A stretch of 64,000 bases of DNA, taken from positions 1 through 64,000 of the forward strand of contig NZ_MSIF01000010.1 in the NCBI RefSeq assembly GCF_001921215.1. The letters are read 5' to 3'. Below the pieces are notes generated by a model. It worked only from the letters and a program-made list of their open reading frames with translations, made no database searches and was not told the DNA's origin. Positions 44,717 to 52,809 of the stretch are shown here, in pieces (position 1 is the first letter of the stretch; every line of letters starts with the position of its first letter). The position numbers were made by a program, and so were the translations under genes. The stretch is from Actinophytocola xinjiangensis (GTDB lineage: Bacteria; Actinomycetota; Actinomycetes; Mycobacteriales; Pseudonocardiaceae).

Positions 44717-45367
44717 ATGAACGACGCGCGCCTGTTGCGCCAGCCCGAGCGCGGCGAGGAACGTCAGCTGGAAGCAGCGGTCCAGCGTGTGTTGGAGGGC
44801 TACTACGAGGCGGACGCGCCGTGGGACACCGGGGTCAGCCCGCCCGAACTGGTCGCCGTGGTCGAAGGTCCCGGCGCGCTGACCCCGGGGCGCGTGCTCG
44901 AACTGGGCTGCGGTACCGGGACCAACGCGATCTACCTCGCCCGGCACGGCTGGGACGTGGTGGCCGTCGACCTGGTCGACCGCGCGGTCCGGCTGGCGGG
45001 GGAGAAGGCAGCGGCCGCGGACGTCGCGGTCAGGTTCTTGCGCGGGGATGTCACCCAACTCGACGAGCTGGACGCCCCGGGGCCCTTCGACCTGTTCTTC
45101 GACCTGAGTTGCTACTGCGGAATCCCGCCCCACCGTCGCGACGCCTTCGCCGCCGGACTGTCCGAGCGCGCCGCGCCCGGCGCCCGGCTGCTGATGTTCG
45201 GGTACGGCCCGGGAGCGTTCGACGACACCTGGTCGGGTGTCACCGCCGACGAGCTGCGCACCCGGTTCGCCAGCTGGGACCTCCTCGACGCCACGCCGGG
45301 AACCAACGACGTGCCGACCTGGTGGTTCACCCTGCGGCGGTCGACGGGGCCTATCGTCTCGGCATGA
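44717..45367 (+). CDS. Class I SAM-dependent methyltransferase
   Basis: A 216-aa enzyme of the UbiE/tellurite-resistance-like type: WDTGVSPPELV at the N-terminus, motif I VLELGCGTGTNAIYLA, acidic loop AVDLVDRAV, FLRGDVTQLD, and FDLFFDLSCYCGIP. It resembles thiopurine/tellurite methyltransferases, which detoxify small molecules. It is divergent from TetR (AGGAGG 7-11 nt before ATG) and therefore probably inducible by a xenobiotic (inference). Confidence 0.9.
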   Translation: MNDARLLRQPERGEERQLEAAVQRVLEGYYEADAPWDTGVSPPELVAVVEGPGALTPGRVLELGCGTGTNAIYLARHGWDVVAVDLVDRAVRLAGEKAAAADVAVRFLRGDVTQLDELDAPGPFDLFFDLSCYCGIPPHRRDAFAAGLSERAAPGARLLMFGYGPGAFDDTWSGVTADELRTRFASWDLLDATPGTNDVPTWWFTLRRSTGPIVSA

Positions 45368-45846
45368 ACGCTGGGGTTCGGGACGAGGCCGTTGGCCGGA
45401 TCGTCGACCACGAGGGCATCGGCCACGACGAGTGCGCGCGGCTGGTCGGCGAGCTGGTGACCGTCGAACAGCTCCGTGCGGTGGTCGCGGAGTACAACTG
45501 GGACTGTGGGTACGAGGTGCCGGCGGCCGTCGTCGCGCATCCGGCCTGTGACCGGGGGCTCGCGTTGCTGCTGTTCTGGGAGTTCGACGACGGGCACGTG
45601 TTTGTCGACGGGACGTCCGAGGGCCGGTCCGGGGTCGACGATCCGATGGGGAGGCGTTATGCGCGGACGTTGGTCGACGGGCTGCGCGAGGGCCGGTTTC
45701 CCAGCGGGTCGACGGTGTACGACACCGGCTGCTTCGGGGAGCACCTGCATCCGGCGGGCAGTGGCAAGGCCCGCCTCCGCGAGCTGCGGACCCGCAGAAA
45801 ACTCACGGAGTTCCCCGAGGCGTTCCTCCGCCCGGAACTCGGTTGA
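45364..45846 (+). CDS. DUF4274 family protein (immunity-like)
   Basis: A 160-aa protein. The core EYNWDCGYEVPAAVVAHPAC followed by DRGLALLLFWE is the DUF4274 signature. The family often sits among polymorphic-toxin immunity genes. The ATG overlaps the methyltransferase stop (ATGA), yet TATCGT lies exactly 6 nt upstream of it, so it may also have its own leaderless promoter. Followed by a SUKH-type gene. Confidence 0.8.
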   Translation: MNAGVRDEAVGRIVDHEGIGHDECARLVGELVTVEQLRAVVAEYNWDCGYEVPAAVVAHPACDRGLALLLFWEFDDGHVFVDGTSEGRSGVDDPMGRRYARTLVDGLREGRFPSGSTVYDTGCFGEHLHPAGSGKARLRELRTRRKLTEFPEAFLRPELG

Positions 45847-45861
45847 GCTGGTCGGGCACCG

Positions 45862-46266
45862 ATGACGCGCGAGGAACTCGACCGGTTGTTCGTGCTGACC
45901 GCTCCGGCGCGGGAACGGGACCTCCTGACGGCCGAAGCCGGGCTGGGGCACGAGATCCCGGCGGACTACAGGTCTCTGCTGCGGATCACCGACGGACTGT
46001 CGTGCGCCGGGAATCTCGTTCTGCTCGGCGCGGCGGACATCGTGGAACGCAACCGGGAGTACGAGGTCGGGGTGTACCTGCCGGGCCACGTCATGATCGG
46101 CGACGACAGCGGTGGCACCGCGATCCTGATGCGCCAGGACCGGCCCACCGTCCACGAGGTCGACATGGGTGCCATGGACCTGACATGCCTGGAGCACAGC
46201 GCGTCCTCGCTGCGCCAACTGCTCCTCGACTTCGATGGGCGCACGCTCGGTGAGAGGACGGGGTAG
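45862..46266 (+). CDS. SMI1/KNR4 (SUKH) immunity-type protein
   Basis: A 134-aa SUKH domain: GLGHEIPADYRSLLRITDGL is the entry motif, YLPGHVMIGDDSGGTAILM the central strand block, and EVDMGAMDLT follows. SUKH proteins neutralise diverse nuclease and deaminase toxins. No toxin gene is adjacent. The stop overlaps the next start by 1 bp (TAGTG). Confidence 0.87.
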   Translation: MTREELDRLFVLTAPARERDLLTAEAGLGHEIPADYRSLLRITDGLSCAGNLVLLGAADIVERNREYEVGVYLPGHVMIGDDSGGTAILMRQDRPTVHEVDMGAMDLTCLEHSASSLRQLLLDFDGRTLGERTG

Positions 46267-46757
46267 TGGACGTCGTCGACGTGCTCGGTCGGATCGAGCA
46301 GATCAACAGGGCAGACGTGGACGCGGCCGAGGAGTTCGGCCGGCTGGAGCTGGGACCGCGCGGTGTCGTGGTCACGGATCTGCTGTGTGTCGACGGCGTC
46401 ACCACGCGACCGGCGTCCTCGCAGGTCCGACAGTTCTACGCCTACGCGCTGTGGTGGAGGCTCTGCTCGGTCGAGCTGGAGTGGTGTGATCCGCGTGCCA
46501 TCGCCGCGACCATGTCCGAGGCGCCGGTACGGGACGTGCTCGACGGCGACTTCGGGCGCGGGAACCTGTCCGTCCCGGGGATGAGCCGGTCGAACAGTGT
46601 GCTGTTCGCGCTCGACAACCGCGCTTCCCCGTTCGACCGCGCCTACCTGGTGTTCGACGCGTCGCCGGAACCCCGGGTCGTCTACGCGGGTTCGGAGGTC
46701 AGCGAGTTCGAGGACCTGCACGCCTATCTCCTGTCCTGGTACCGGACGCTGGTGTGA
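46266..46757 (+). CDS. Unassigned protein of the immunity-like run
   Basis: A 163-aa mixed alpha/beta protein translated from GTG46266, overlapping the SUKH stop. It ends with YAGSEVSEFEDLHAYLLSWY, which is reminiscent of SUKH C-termini, but the entry motif is absent. By position it is probably a third immunity-type protein. No family assigned. Confidence 0.65.
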   Translation: MDVVDVLGRIEQINRADVDAAEEFGRLELGPRGVVVTDLLCVDGVTTRPASSQVRQFYAYALWWRLCSVELEWCDPRAIAATMSEAPVRDVLDGDFGRGNLSVPGMSRSNSVLFALDNRASPFDRAYLVFDASPEPRVVYAGSEVSEFEDLHAYLLSWYRTLV

Positions 46758-46888
46758 CGCCCAGCCGGACCGCTCGACGCGTGGTTGACGACGGGTGTCC
46801 GTGGGGTCGCGGGGGAGTGGTGCACCGGGGCGGCGGAGCTAGCCTCGGTCTGCTGTGACGTCGGGTCGTCCGGGCGGAGGCGTGTCAC

Positions 46889-47275
46889 GTGGCGGATTCG
46901 GTACGAGCCCTGCGGTTCGGGTGGTGGGCGTTGGCCGTGGGGTATGCGACGCACTGTGTGGCGCACGTGTTCATGTGGGGGGAGACGCCGGTCGGGGTGC
47001 GGGCCGGGGGGACCCTGGCCGTGGTGCTGGTGGTGGTCGTGCGGGTGATGATCGACCGGGGGAACGCAGCCTCCGGGCTCGCGTTGGCGGTCCTCGGGGC
47101 GGCGCTGGCCGCCGGGTTGCTGCTGGTGCACCTCCCCGGCTACTGGGGGCCGTTCAGCCAGCCGTGGCGTGGACAGGTGAACCTCGCGTGTTGGGTCACC
47201 CTGGGCGCGGCCGTCGCGGGTGGGATCGCGGCGTCGGTGGTGGCGGGGCGGCGGGTGCTGGTCGACCAGCGATGA
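46889..47275 (+). CDS. Small four-helix membrane protein
   Basis: A 128-aa protein with four hydrophobic segments: FGWWALAVGYATHCVAHVF, LAVVLVVVVRVMI, ALAVLGAALAAGLLLVHL and CWVTLGAAVAGGIAASVVA. No motif recognised. GTG start; a TAGCCT box at 46841 may be its promoter. Confidence 0.7.
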   Translation: MADSVRALRFGWWALAVGYATHCVAHVFMWGETPVGVRAGGTLAVVLVVVVRVMIDRGNAASGLALAVLGAALAAGLLLVHLPGYWGPFSQPWRGQVNLACWVTLGAAVAGGIAASVVAGRRVLVDQR

Positions 47276-47323
47276 GTACCAGTTGTTGACCTGTTGCGAT
47301 CGAGCCCTTACGTTGGGTGAAGA

Positions 47324-47341
47324 TTGCACGCGCTGTTGCAA
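47324..47341. promoter_or_regulatory. Candidate IclR operator
   Basis: TTGCA-n8-TGCAA dyad 11 bp upstream of the iclR start codon, with another TTGCG half-site near 47294. IclR proteins usually bind such palindromes at their own promoters. Confidence 0.45.
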
Positions 47342-47352
47342 CCGGGAGCCCC

Positions 47353-48138
47353 ATGAGTGCCGAGAATGGGAACAACCAGTCGGTGGAGCGGGCGGCGCGG
47401 TTGTTGGGGGTGTTGGCGGACGCCAGCCACGCCCGGCTGCGGGCCTCGGATCTCGCCGAGGCCGCCGAGCTGGGGATCTCCACCACCTCCCGGCTGCTGG
47501 CCACGCTGGAGTCGCTGGGGTTCGTCGAGCGGGATCCGGTCAGCTCGCTGTACCGGCTGGGGCCGCTGGCGTTGCGGGTCGGCGGGGCGGCGGCCAACCA
47601 GCAGCCGGTGCACCGGGAGGCGCGCCAGGTCGTGCAGAACCTGGCGGCCCGGCTCGGGCTCGGCGTGAACGTGGCCCGGCGTGACGGGGACCGGCTGCTC
47701 TACCTGCTCAACGCCGAAGGCGAGCTGACGCCCCGGTCCTTCACGCTCCTCGGACAGGGGAACCCGTTGCACGCCACCGGACTCGGCAAGTGCCTGCTGC
47801 TCGGGTGTAGCCCCGGGCAGCGGCGGGAGCTGCTGGGCGGGCTGACCGCCTTCACCGCGCGGACCGTCACCGGCCTCCGCGAGCTTGAGGCCGAGCTGGA
47901 CGAGGTCCGGGCGCGCGGGTACGCCACCGAGGTGGAGGAACTCGCGCTCGGGCGGGCGTGTGTGGCCGCGCCGATCCGGGACCGGGCCGGCGCGGTCGTG
48001 GCCGCCGTGTCCGTGTCCGGATCGCTGTCGGCCCTGGATCTGGGGAACCGGCGGGAGGAGCTGGGGCAGATCGTGGTCGAGACCGCCGACACCGTGAGTA
48101 CCGCACTGGGCTACACCGCGACCGTGCTGGTCACCTGA
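47353..48138 (+). CDS. IclR family transcriptional regulator
   Basis: A 261-aa regulator: winged helix (SVERAARLLGVLADA, LAEAAELGISTTSRLLATL, GFVERDP..YRLG) and an IclR effector domain (PLHATGLGKCLLLG; RGYATEVEELALGRACVAAPI). GGGAG lies 4 nt upstream of ATG47353. It directly precedes two genes for secreted polysaccharide-active proteins and probably controls them in response to a sugar-derived ligand. Confidence 0.92.
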   Translation: MSAENGNNQSVERAARLLGVLADASHARLRASDLAEAAELGISTTSRLLATLESLGFVERDPVSSLYRLGPLALRVGGAAANQQPVHREARQVVQNLAARLGLGVNVARRDGDRLLYLLNAEGELTPRSFTLLGQGNPLHATGLGKCLLLGCSPGQRRELLGGLTAFTARTVTGLRELEAELDEVRARGYATEVEELALGRACVAAPIRDRAGAVVAAVSVSGSLSALDLGNRREELGQIVVETADTVSTALGYTATVLVT

Positions 48139-48169
48139 ATCCCTGCCCGTCCCGGACGAAGGAGTCTTC

Positions 48170-49435
48170 ATGGGACGTGTCGTGCTCGCCTGTCTCGCGC
48201 TGCTGCTGGCGGCGCCCGTCGCCGTCGCCGCTGTTGACGTCGCCGAGCAGGTTCCCTATCGGGTCGACGGTTCCAACCAGGCCGGTTGGTGGCGGCCGGT
48301 CGACGAACTGAACGGTTCGGTCTACGTCGCCTACAACGCCTGGGGCGGGCCGGGGCCCACCAACGGCGGCGCGAACGACACCCACACCGTCTACATCGGA
48401 CGGAAGGCGCCGGACGGGACCTGGACCAGAGGCTGTCTACCGGGCGCCGGTGGGGCGTGCGCGGTGTTCCCGGACGACATCGGGCACAAGCAGCCCTCGA
48501 TCGCCGTGGACGGCGACGGGTTCGTTCACGCGTTCGTGTCGATGCACGGCGACAACTGGATCTACTACCGTTCCGCCAGGGCCGGGGACGTCACCAGCAT
48601 GGTGAACCGGTCGGCGACCATGCCCGACCAGGGTGACGAGTACACGTATCCGAACCTCACGCGGGTCGACGGCGGGGACGTGTACCTCGTCGTGCGGGCG
48701 TATCCGGAGGGGCGGCTGTACCGGTGGGACAACGCGGCGGACCGGTGGACGCGGGTCGCGGTGTTCGCGCGGTCGGCCGGCTACGTCGCCTACCCGGACG
48801 ACATCGCCGGTGACGGGGACGGGAACCTGCACCTGTCCTGGGAATGGGCCCACGGCGGTGCGGACTCCCTGCGGCACCTGGGTTCCTACCTGAGATACGA
48901 CCTCTCCAGCGGACGGTTCCACAACGCGGCCGGGGCGGTCGTCGCGGTGCCGGCCGGGGTCACCAGCCCGGTGGTGTACCAGCCGGTCGAGGGGTCCGAG
49001 GACCAGACCGACCGGGACGACGCCACCGGCCCGCCCGGGGTGCAGAGCGCGAAGTTGGCGCTGTCCAACGGAAAACCCGTGCTGGCGTACCGGTACCGCG
49101 GTGTCCGTGGTGGACGCTGGCAGGTTCGGGTCGCCGAGTGGACCGGGGCGGCGTGGCAGCGGCGGACCGTGTACGCCGGCGCCTACGACACCCACGCCGC
49201 GATCGACGTGACCGCGTGGGGCGGCGGGCTGCGGGTGTACTACGCGAAGAAAGCGACCGCCAGCGGCGACCAGGCGTTCGCGGCCAGCCCGTCGGGCAGC
49301 GCCTGGGCGGAGACCCCGTTGCTGCCGGGCGTGAACGTCCAGCGGCTGGCGGTGATCCGGCGCGCCGGCACCGATCACCTCTACCTCACCGCGCCGACCG
49401 ATCACCAGCTGCACGTCCGTGTCAACACCTGGTAA
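48170..49435 (+). CDS. Secreted BNR-4 family protein, probable polysaccharide lyase
   Basis: A 421-aa protein with a signal peptide (VVLACLALLLAAPVAVA). The propeller begins WWRPVDELNGSVYVAYNAWG and carries DIGHKQPSIAVDGDGFVHAF, DEYTYPNLTRVDGGDVYLVV and LHLSWEWAHG, the BNR-4 pattern. That family includes seven-bladed ulvan-type lyases (PL24/PL25 and relatives); the HK, Y and H residues are compatible but the substrate is a guess. Followed 13 nt later by a GH16 gene. Confidence 0.8.
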   Translation: MGRVVLACLALLLAAPVAVAAVDVAEQVPYRVDGSNQAGWWRPVDELNGSVYVAYNAWGGPGPTNGGANDTHTVYIGRKAPDGTWTRGCLPGAGGACAVFPDDIGHKQPSIAVDGDGFVHAFVSMHGDNWIYYRSARAGDVTSMVNRSATMPDQGDEYTYPNLTRVDGGDVYLVVRAYPEGRLYRWDNAADRWTRVAVFARSAGYVAYPDDIAGDGDGNLHLSWEWAHGGADSLRHLGSYLRYDLSSGRFHNAAGAVVAVPAGVTSPVVYQPVEGSEDQTDRDDATGPPGVQSAKLALSNGKPVLAYRYRGVRGGRWQVRVAEWTGAAWQRRTVYAGAYDTHAAIDVTAWGGGLRVYYAKKATASGDQAFAASPSGSAWAETPLLPGVNVQRLAVIRRAGTDHLYLTAPTDHQLHVRVNTW

Positions 49436-49448
49436 CCCGGAGGTTCTC

Positions 49449-50594
49449 ATGCGCTGGAGAGTTCTCGCGGCCACCGCCGTGGCCGTCACCGCCCTGACCG
49501 TCGCACCGGCCGCGGCGCAACCGCCCACGACCGGCTACACGCTGGTGTTCAGCGACGAGTTCAGCGGGAGTGCGCCGAACACGTCGGTGTGGAACTTCCG
49601 GACCGACGTGAAGGCCGGCAGCGCCCAACGACCGTCGAACGTGACGGTCGGCGGTGGGCTGATGACGATCGACCTGAAGGCCGAATCGCCGCCGTACCAA
49701 GGGAAGAACTGGAGCGGTGGCGGCCTGGTGAGCAAGCGGGCGCTGCGCTACGGGTACTACGAGACGCGGGCGAAACTTCCGGCCGTCGGCGGGTGGCACA
49801 CGTCGTTCTGGATGATGGCGGGAGACGGGAGCACGACGTTCGGGCCGCAGCGGCGGACCGAGATCGACGTGCTGGAGAACGACTCGGTCAACGCCCGGAC
49901 CATCCACAGTGGAGTGCACGCGTGGAACGGCGAGGGTGATGGCGGCCACCACCCCGGGTCGACCTACGATTCCGGACTGGACCTGCGGCAGTGGCACACC
50001 TACGGCGCCGACTGGTCCGAGACGTCCGTCAAGTTCTCTGTGGACGGTCAACTGCGGTACACCGCGCCGTACACGCCCGACCAGTGGACGCACGACTACC
50101 TGAACATCTGGCTGACCAGCATCGCCTACCCGACGACGGCCAACGGCCCGTCGACCGCCCAGTTCGACTACGTCCGCTACTGGCAGAAGGACTACTACCT
50201 GGACAACGACGGCCCGGCCGCCTACGGCTACGGCGAGTCCGGGGCCTGGTACGACTCGACGGTCGACGGGTGGAACTTCACCTCGCCGAGCCGGTACGCG
50301 ACCTGCCACACCGCCGGCAACACGGCGACCTGGCGGGCCCGTCTCGGCGCGGCGGGCAGCTACCAGGTGTACGTGTGGAAGATCGCGCACTCCGGCAGCG
50401 ACCCGAACACCCGCTACGACGTGGCCCACCAGGGCGGGGTGGCGACCACGCGGGTGGACGGCACCGGCGGGTCGAGCGGCTGGGTGTCGCTGGGAACCCA
50501 CACGTTCGCGGCCGGGGACAGCGGGTACGTCCGGCTCACGTCCAGCGGAACCGGCTGCGCCCGCGCCGACGCGGTGAAGTTCGTCCGGCGGTGA
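49449..50594 (+). CDS. Secreted GH16 glycoside hydrolase with golvesin-like domain
   Basis: A 381-aa protein: signal peptide (residues 1-23), GH16 beta-jelly-roll with catalytic EIDVLE (Glu138 nucleophile, Asp140, Glu143 acid/base), and DFYVRYW-like closing strand FDYVRYWQKDY near 250. The C-terminal ~110 residues (SGAWYDSTVDGWNFTSPSRY ... VRLTSSGTGCARADAVKF) match golvesin/xanthan-lyase-type binding domains. GH16 enzymes cut beta-1,3/1,4-glucans, galactans or carrageenan-like polymers. GGAGG is ~6 nt before ATG49449. Confidence 0.9.
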   Translation: MRWRVLAATAVAVTALTVAPAAAQPPTTGYTLVFSDEFSGSAPNTSVWNFRTDVKAGSAQRPSNVTVGGGLMTIDLKAESPPYQGKNWSGGGLVSKRALRYGYYETRAKLPAVGGWHTSFWMMAGDGSTTFGPQRRTEIDVLENDSVNARTIHSGVHAWNGEGDGGHHPGSTYDSGLDLRQWHTYGADWSETSVKFSVDGQLRYTAPYTPDQWTHDYLNIWLTSIAYPTTANGPSTAQFDYVRYWQKDYYLDNDGPAAYGYGESGAWYDSTVDGWNFTSPSRYATCHTAGNTATWRARLGAAGSYQVYVWKIAHSGSDPNTRYDVAHQGGVATTRVDGTGGSSGWVSLGTHTFAAGDSGYVRLTSSGTGCARADAVKFVRR

Positions 50595-50916
50595 ACGGGC
50601 GGCGAGTTCGCTGGGTTTCGACGCCCAGCGGCTCCACCGCCAGCTGGTGCGAAATCCGGACCGGTGCCTGAACGAGCATCACAGGAGGCACCGCCGGCTG
50701 CACGGATGCCCCTGGTACCTGGCGAAAAGGTTGGTTAGTCTCGTGACGCGGCGGCGGGGGGCCAGAACGTGTCCCCCAATCCACGGCCGTCCTACGCGTC
50801 GTTCATCCCAGGGATCTTCTTCGCGTCCACGGTGCGGCCAGCGATCGTGCGGCCGTCCTGGCACTCCTGGCGCGCGCGAACGTTCCGGTTCACCAACGGA
50901 AAGCGCGGAGGACGAG
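50595..50916. other. Intergenic region after the GH16 gene
   Basis: CGCTGGG...CCCAGCG (50609-50630) could be a weak terminator. TAGTCT at 50736-50741 is a possible -10 box for the next gene. Otherwise nothing recognised. Confidence 0.4.
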
Positions 50917-51363
50917 GTGTGCAAGGAATTCCCGGCGTCGGCGATGCCAGTCACCGAAGGTTCGACGGTGTACGTGAAGAATCTCCCGGTGGACGGTGAG
51001 ATCACTCGGATACTCCTCAAGAAACAGGTCAAACCGCAGGACGAGGAGGACACGCAGCCCCATCTGAGACACTGGTGGTTGATGTTCCACGTGAAGGGTC
51101 AGACGTGGATGCAGGTCGACCTGATTCAGCTCAGGTACCGCATAATCTGGGACGCCGAATATGCGGAAGCGGAAGGCATCAGGTTCGAGGAGAAGGCGGT
51201 GCCATCCGGCCTCACCGCGCACCAGGTCGTGGCGGAGGTCAACAAGATCGCCGCGGCCGAAAGGATCTACTACAACCCGGTCGTACCGAATCCCCAGTAC
51301 CGCCGGTACGGTTGCCACGACTTCGCGATTCTGCTGGCGGAACGCCTCGGCACAAGCCTGTGA
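50917..51363 (+). CDS. Unassigned protein with C-terminal Cys-His motif
   Basis: A 148-aa protein from GTG50917, which has GGAGG 5 nt upstream; the longer frame upstream is Arg/Ser-biased and not convincing. Codons are more A/T-rich than in core genes. The C-terminus YNPVVPNPQYRRYGCHDF, then AILLAERLG, has an N..GCHDF arrangement like the Cys/His of papain-fold or PPPDE-type peptidases, but I cannot confirm a family. It could be a toxin-like or effector protein. Confidence 0.6.
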   Translation: MCKEFPASAMPVTEGSTVYVKNLPVDGEITRILLKKQVKPQDEEDTQPHLRHWWLMFHVKGQTWMQVDLIQLRYRIIWDAEYAEAEGIRFEEKAVPSGLTAHQVVAEVNKIAAAERIYYNPVVPNPQYRRYGCHDFAILLAERLGTSL

Positions 51364-51488
51364 GGCGCCGCCCTTCGTTGATCGCCGCTGTCCCACTCGG
51401 TGTGTCGGGGCTCTCGTCCGTGCGTGTCGCGGATCAGGGACCTGCCCATCCGCGGGGTGCGCCGGACCGGACACGGTAGCGTTCGGGC

Positions 51489-51986
51489 GTGGGTCGACCA
51501 TCCGTGCGCGCGCTGGACGGCGTGGGCACGGTGGTCCGGCTCGGGCTGGCGGCGGTGTGGCTGGTGTCCGGGGCGATCAAGGTCGCCGACCTGAACCAGG
51601 CCTACGTCGCGGTGCTCGCCTACGACGTGCTGCCCGCCTCGGTGGTCGGTGTGGTCGCGGCCGGTGTGCCGTTCCTCGAGGTGGCGCTCGGGGCGTTGCT
51701 GCTGGTCGGGTTGGGGACGCGGGTGGTCGCGGCGGTGTCGGTGGTGGTGCTGGTGGCGTTCGTCGCGGCCGTGGCCCAGGCGTGGGCACGCGGCCTGACG
51801 ATCGACTGCGGGTGTTTCGGCGGTGGCGGACAGGTATCAGCCGCTGAGACGAACTATCCGTGGGAGATCGCGCGGGACGTGGGTTTCCTGGCGCTCGCCG
51901 GCTGGCTGGTGGCCCGGCCGAGGACCCTGTTGTCGCTGGATGGTTGGCTGACCGGGGCGTCGGTCGACACACAGGGAAGGACGTAG
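51489..51986 (+). CDS. MauE/DoxX-family redox membrane protein
   Basis: A 165-aa protein with four membrane helices (VVRLGLAAVWLVSGAIKV; VVGVVAAGVPFLEVALGALLL; VVAAVSVVVLVAFVAAVAQAW; DVGFLALAGWLVA) and the CGCFGGGG motif after helix 3, as in MauE/methylamine-utilisation-type proteins that recycle disulfide carriers. TAGCGT lies 6 nt before GTG51489. It is 1 nt from the DsbA gene, its likely redox partner. Confidence 0.88.
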   Translation: MGRPSVRALDGVGTVVRLGLAAVWLVSGAIKVADLNQAYVAVLAYDVLPASVVGVVAAGVPFLEVALGALLLVGLGTRVVAAVSVVVLVAFVAAVAQAWARGLTIDCGCFGGGGQVSAAETNYPWEIARDVGFLALAGWLVARPRTLLSLDGWLTGASVDTQGRT

Positions 51987-51987
51987 C

Positions 51988-52809
51988 GTGGGTGGAGCGG
52001 AGCGCAGCGCGCGCAAGAAACGGCAGGCAGCGGTGGCGGGCCGACCCGTCACGCCACCCCCTTCCCCCGCCCCGGCCCCGGCCCCGGCGCCCACCCGCCC
52101 GGCCGGCAACCGGAAGAAGATCGTCATCGGCGCGGTGGTCGTGGTGCTGCTGGCCGCGGCGGTCGTCGGCGGCATCATCTACACCAACGCGAAGAAGAAC
52201 GCGACCGAGGGCCAGACGATCGCGGTGTCGCGGGTGGACGCCGGCTACCCGGCGGTGCGCCAGGGCGCGATCGTCACCGTCGGCCAGGACTCGGCGGACA
52301 CCATCATCGACGTGTTCGAGGACTTCCTGTGTCCCGCGTGCCGCTCGTTCGAGGAGACCTACGGCAAGCAGATCCACGAGCAGCTGGCCGAGGGGACCGT
52401 GCGGGTCCGCTACCACATGCTGCCGATGCTCGACGACCGTTCGGATCCCGCCGGCTACTCGATGGACTCGGCCAACGCGGCCCTGTGCGCGGCCGACGCC
52501 GGCCAGTTCCCGGACTTCCACCAGAGCCTGTTCGACGCCCAGCCGGCCGAGGGCGCGCGCGGCTGGGACAACCAGCAACTGGTCCAGCTGGGCACGAACG
52601 TCGGCGTCACGTCCCCGGAGTTCCGCTCGTGCGTGGAGTCCGGCGAGTACGACGACGCCGTGGCCGCCCATTTCGCGGAGGTGCGCGAGATGTCGTTCCT
52701 CCAGCAGGAGGTCGACGGCCAGCGCGGCTTCGGCACCCCGACCATCGCGGTGGGTGACACCGTGGTCAACACCGGCGACGAGAACTGGCTGAAGAAGCTG
52801 GTCGACTAG
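51988..52809 (+). CDS. Membrane-anchored DsbA-type thiol oxidoreductase
   Basis: A 273-aa protein: Pro/Ala-rich cytoplasmic N-terminus, one membrane helix (IVIGAVVVVLLAAAVVGGII, ~46-66), then an extracytoplasmic thioredoxin/DsbA domain with active site Cys115-Pro-Ala-Cys118 (FEDFLCPACRSFE) and the cis-Pro segment GFGTPTIAVG. It forms or isomerises disulfides in exported proteins. The neighbour MauE-like protein probably re-oxidises or reduces it. GGAAGG 7 nt upstream of the GTG. Confidence 0.92.
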   Translation: MGGAERSARKKRQAAVAGRPVTPPPSPAPAPAPAPTRPAGNRKKIVIGAVVVVLLAAAVVGGIIYTNAKKNATEGQTIAVSRVDAGYPAVRQGAIVTVGQDSADTIIDVFEDFLCPACRSFEETYGKQIHEQLAEGTVRVRYHMLPMLDDRSDPAGYSMDSANAALCAADAGQFPDFHQSLFDAQPAEGARGWDNQQLVQLGTNVGVTSPEFRSCVESGEYDDAVAAHFAEVREMSFLQQEVDGQRGFGTPTIAVGDTVVNTGDENWLKKLVD

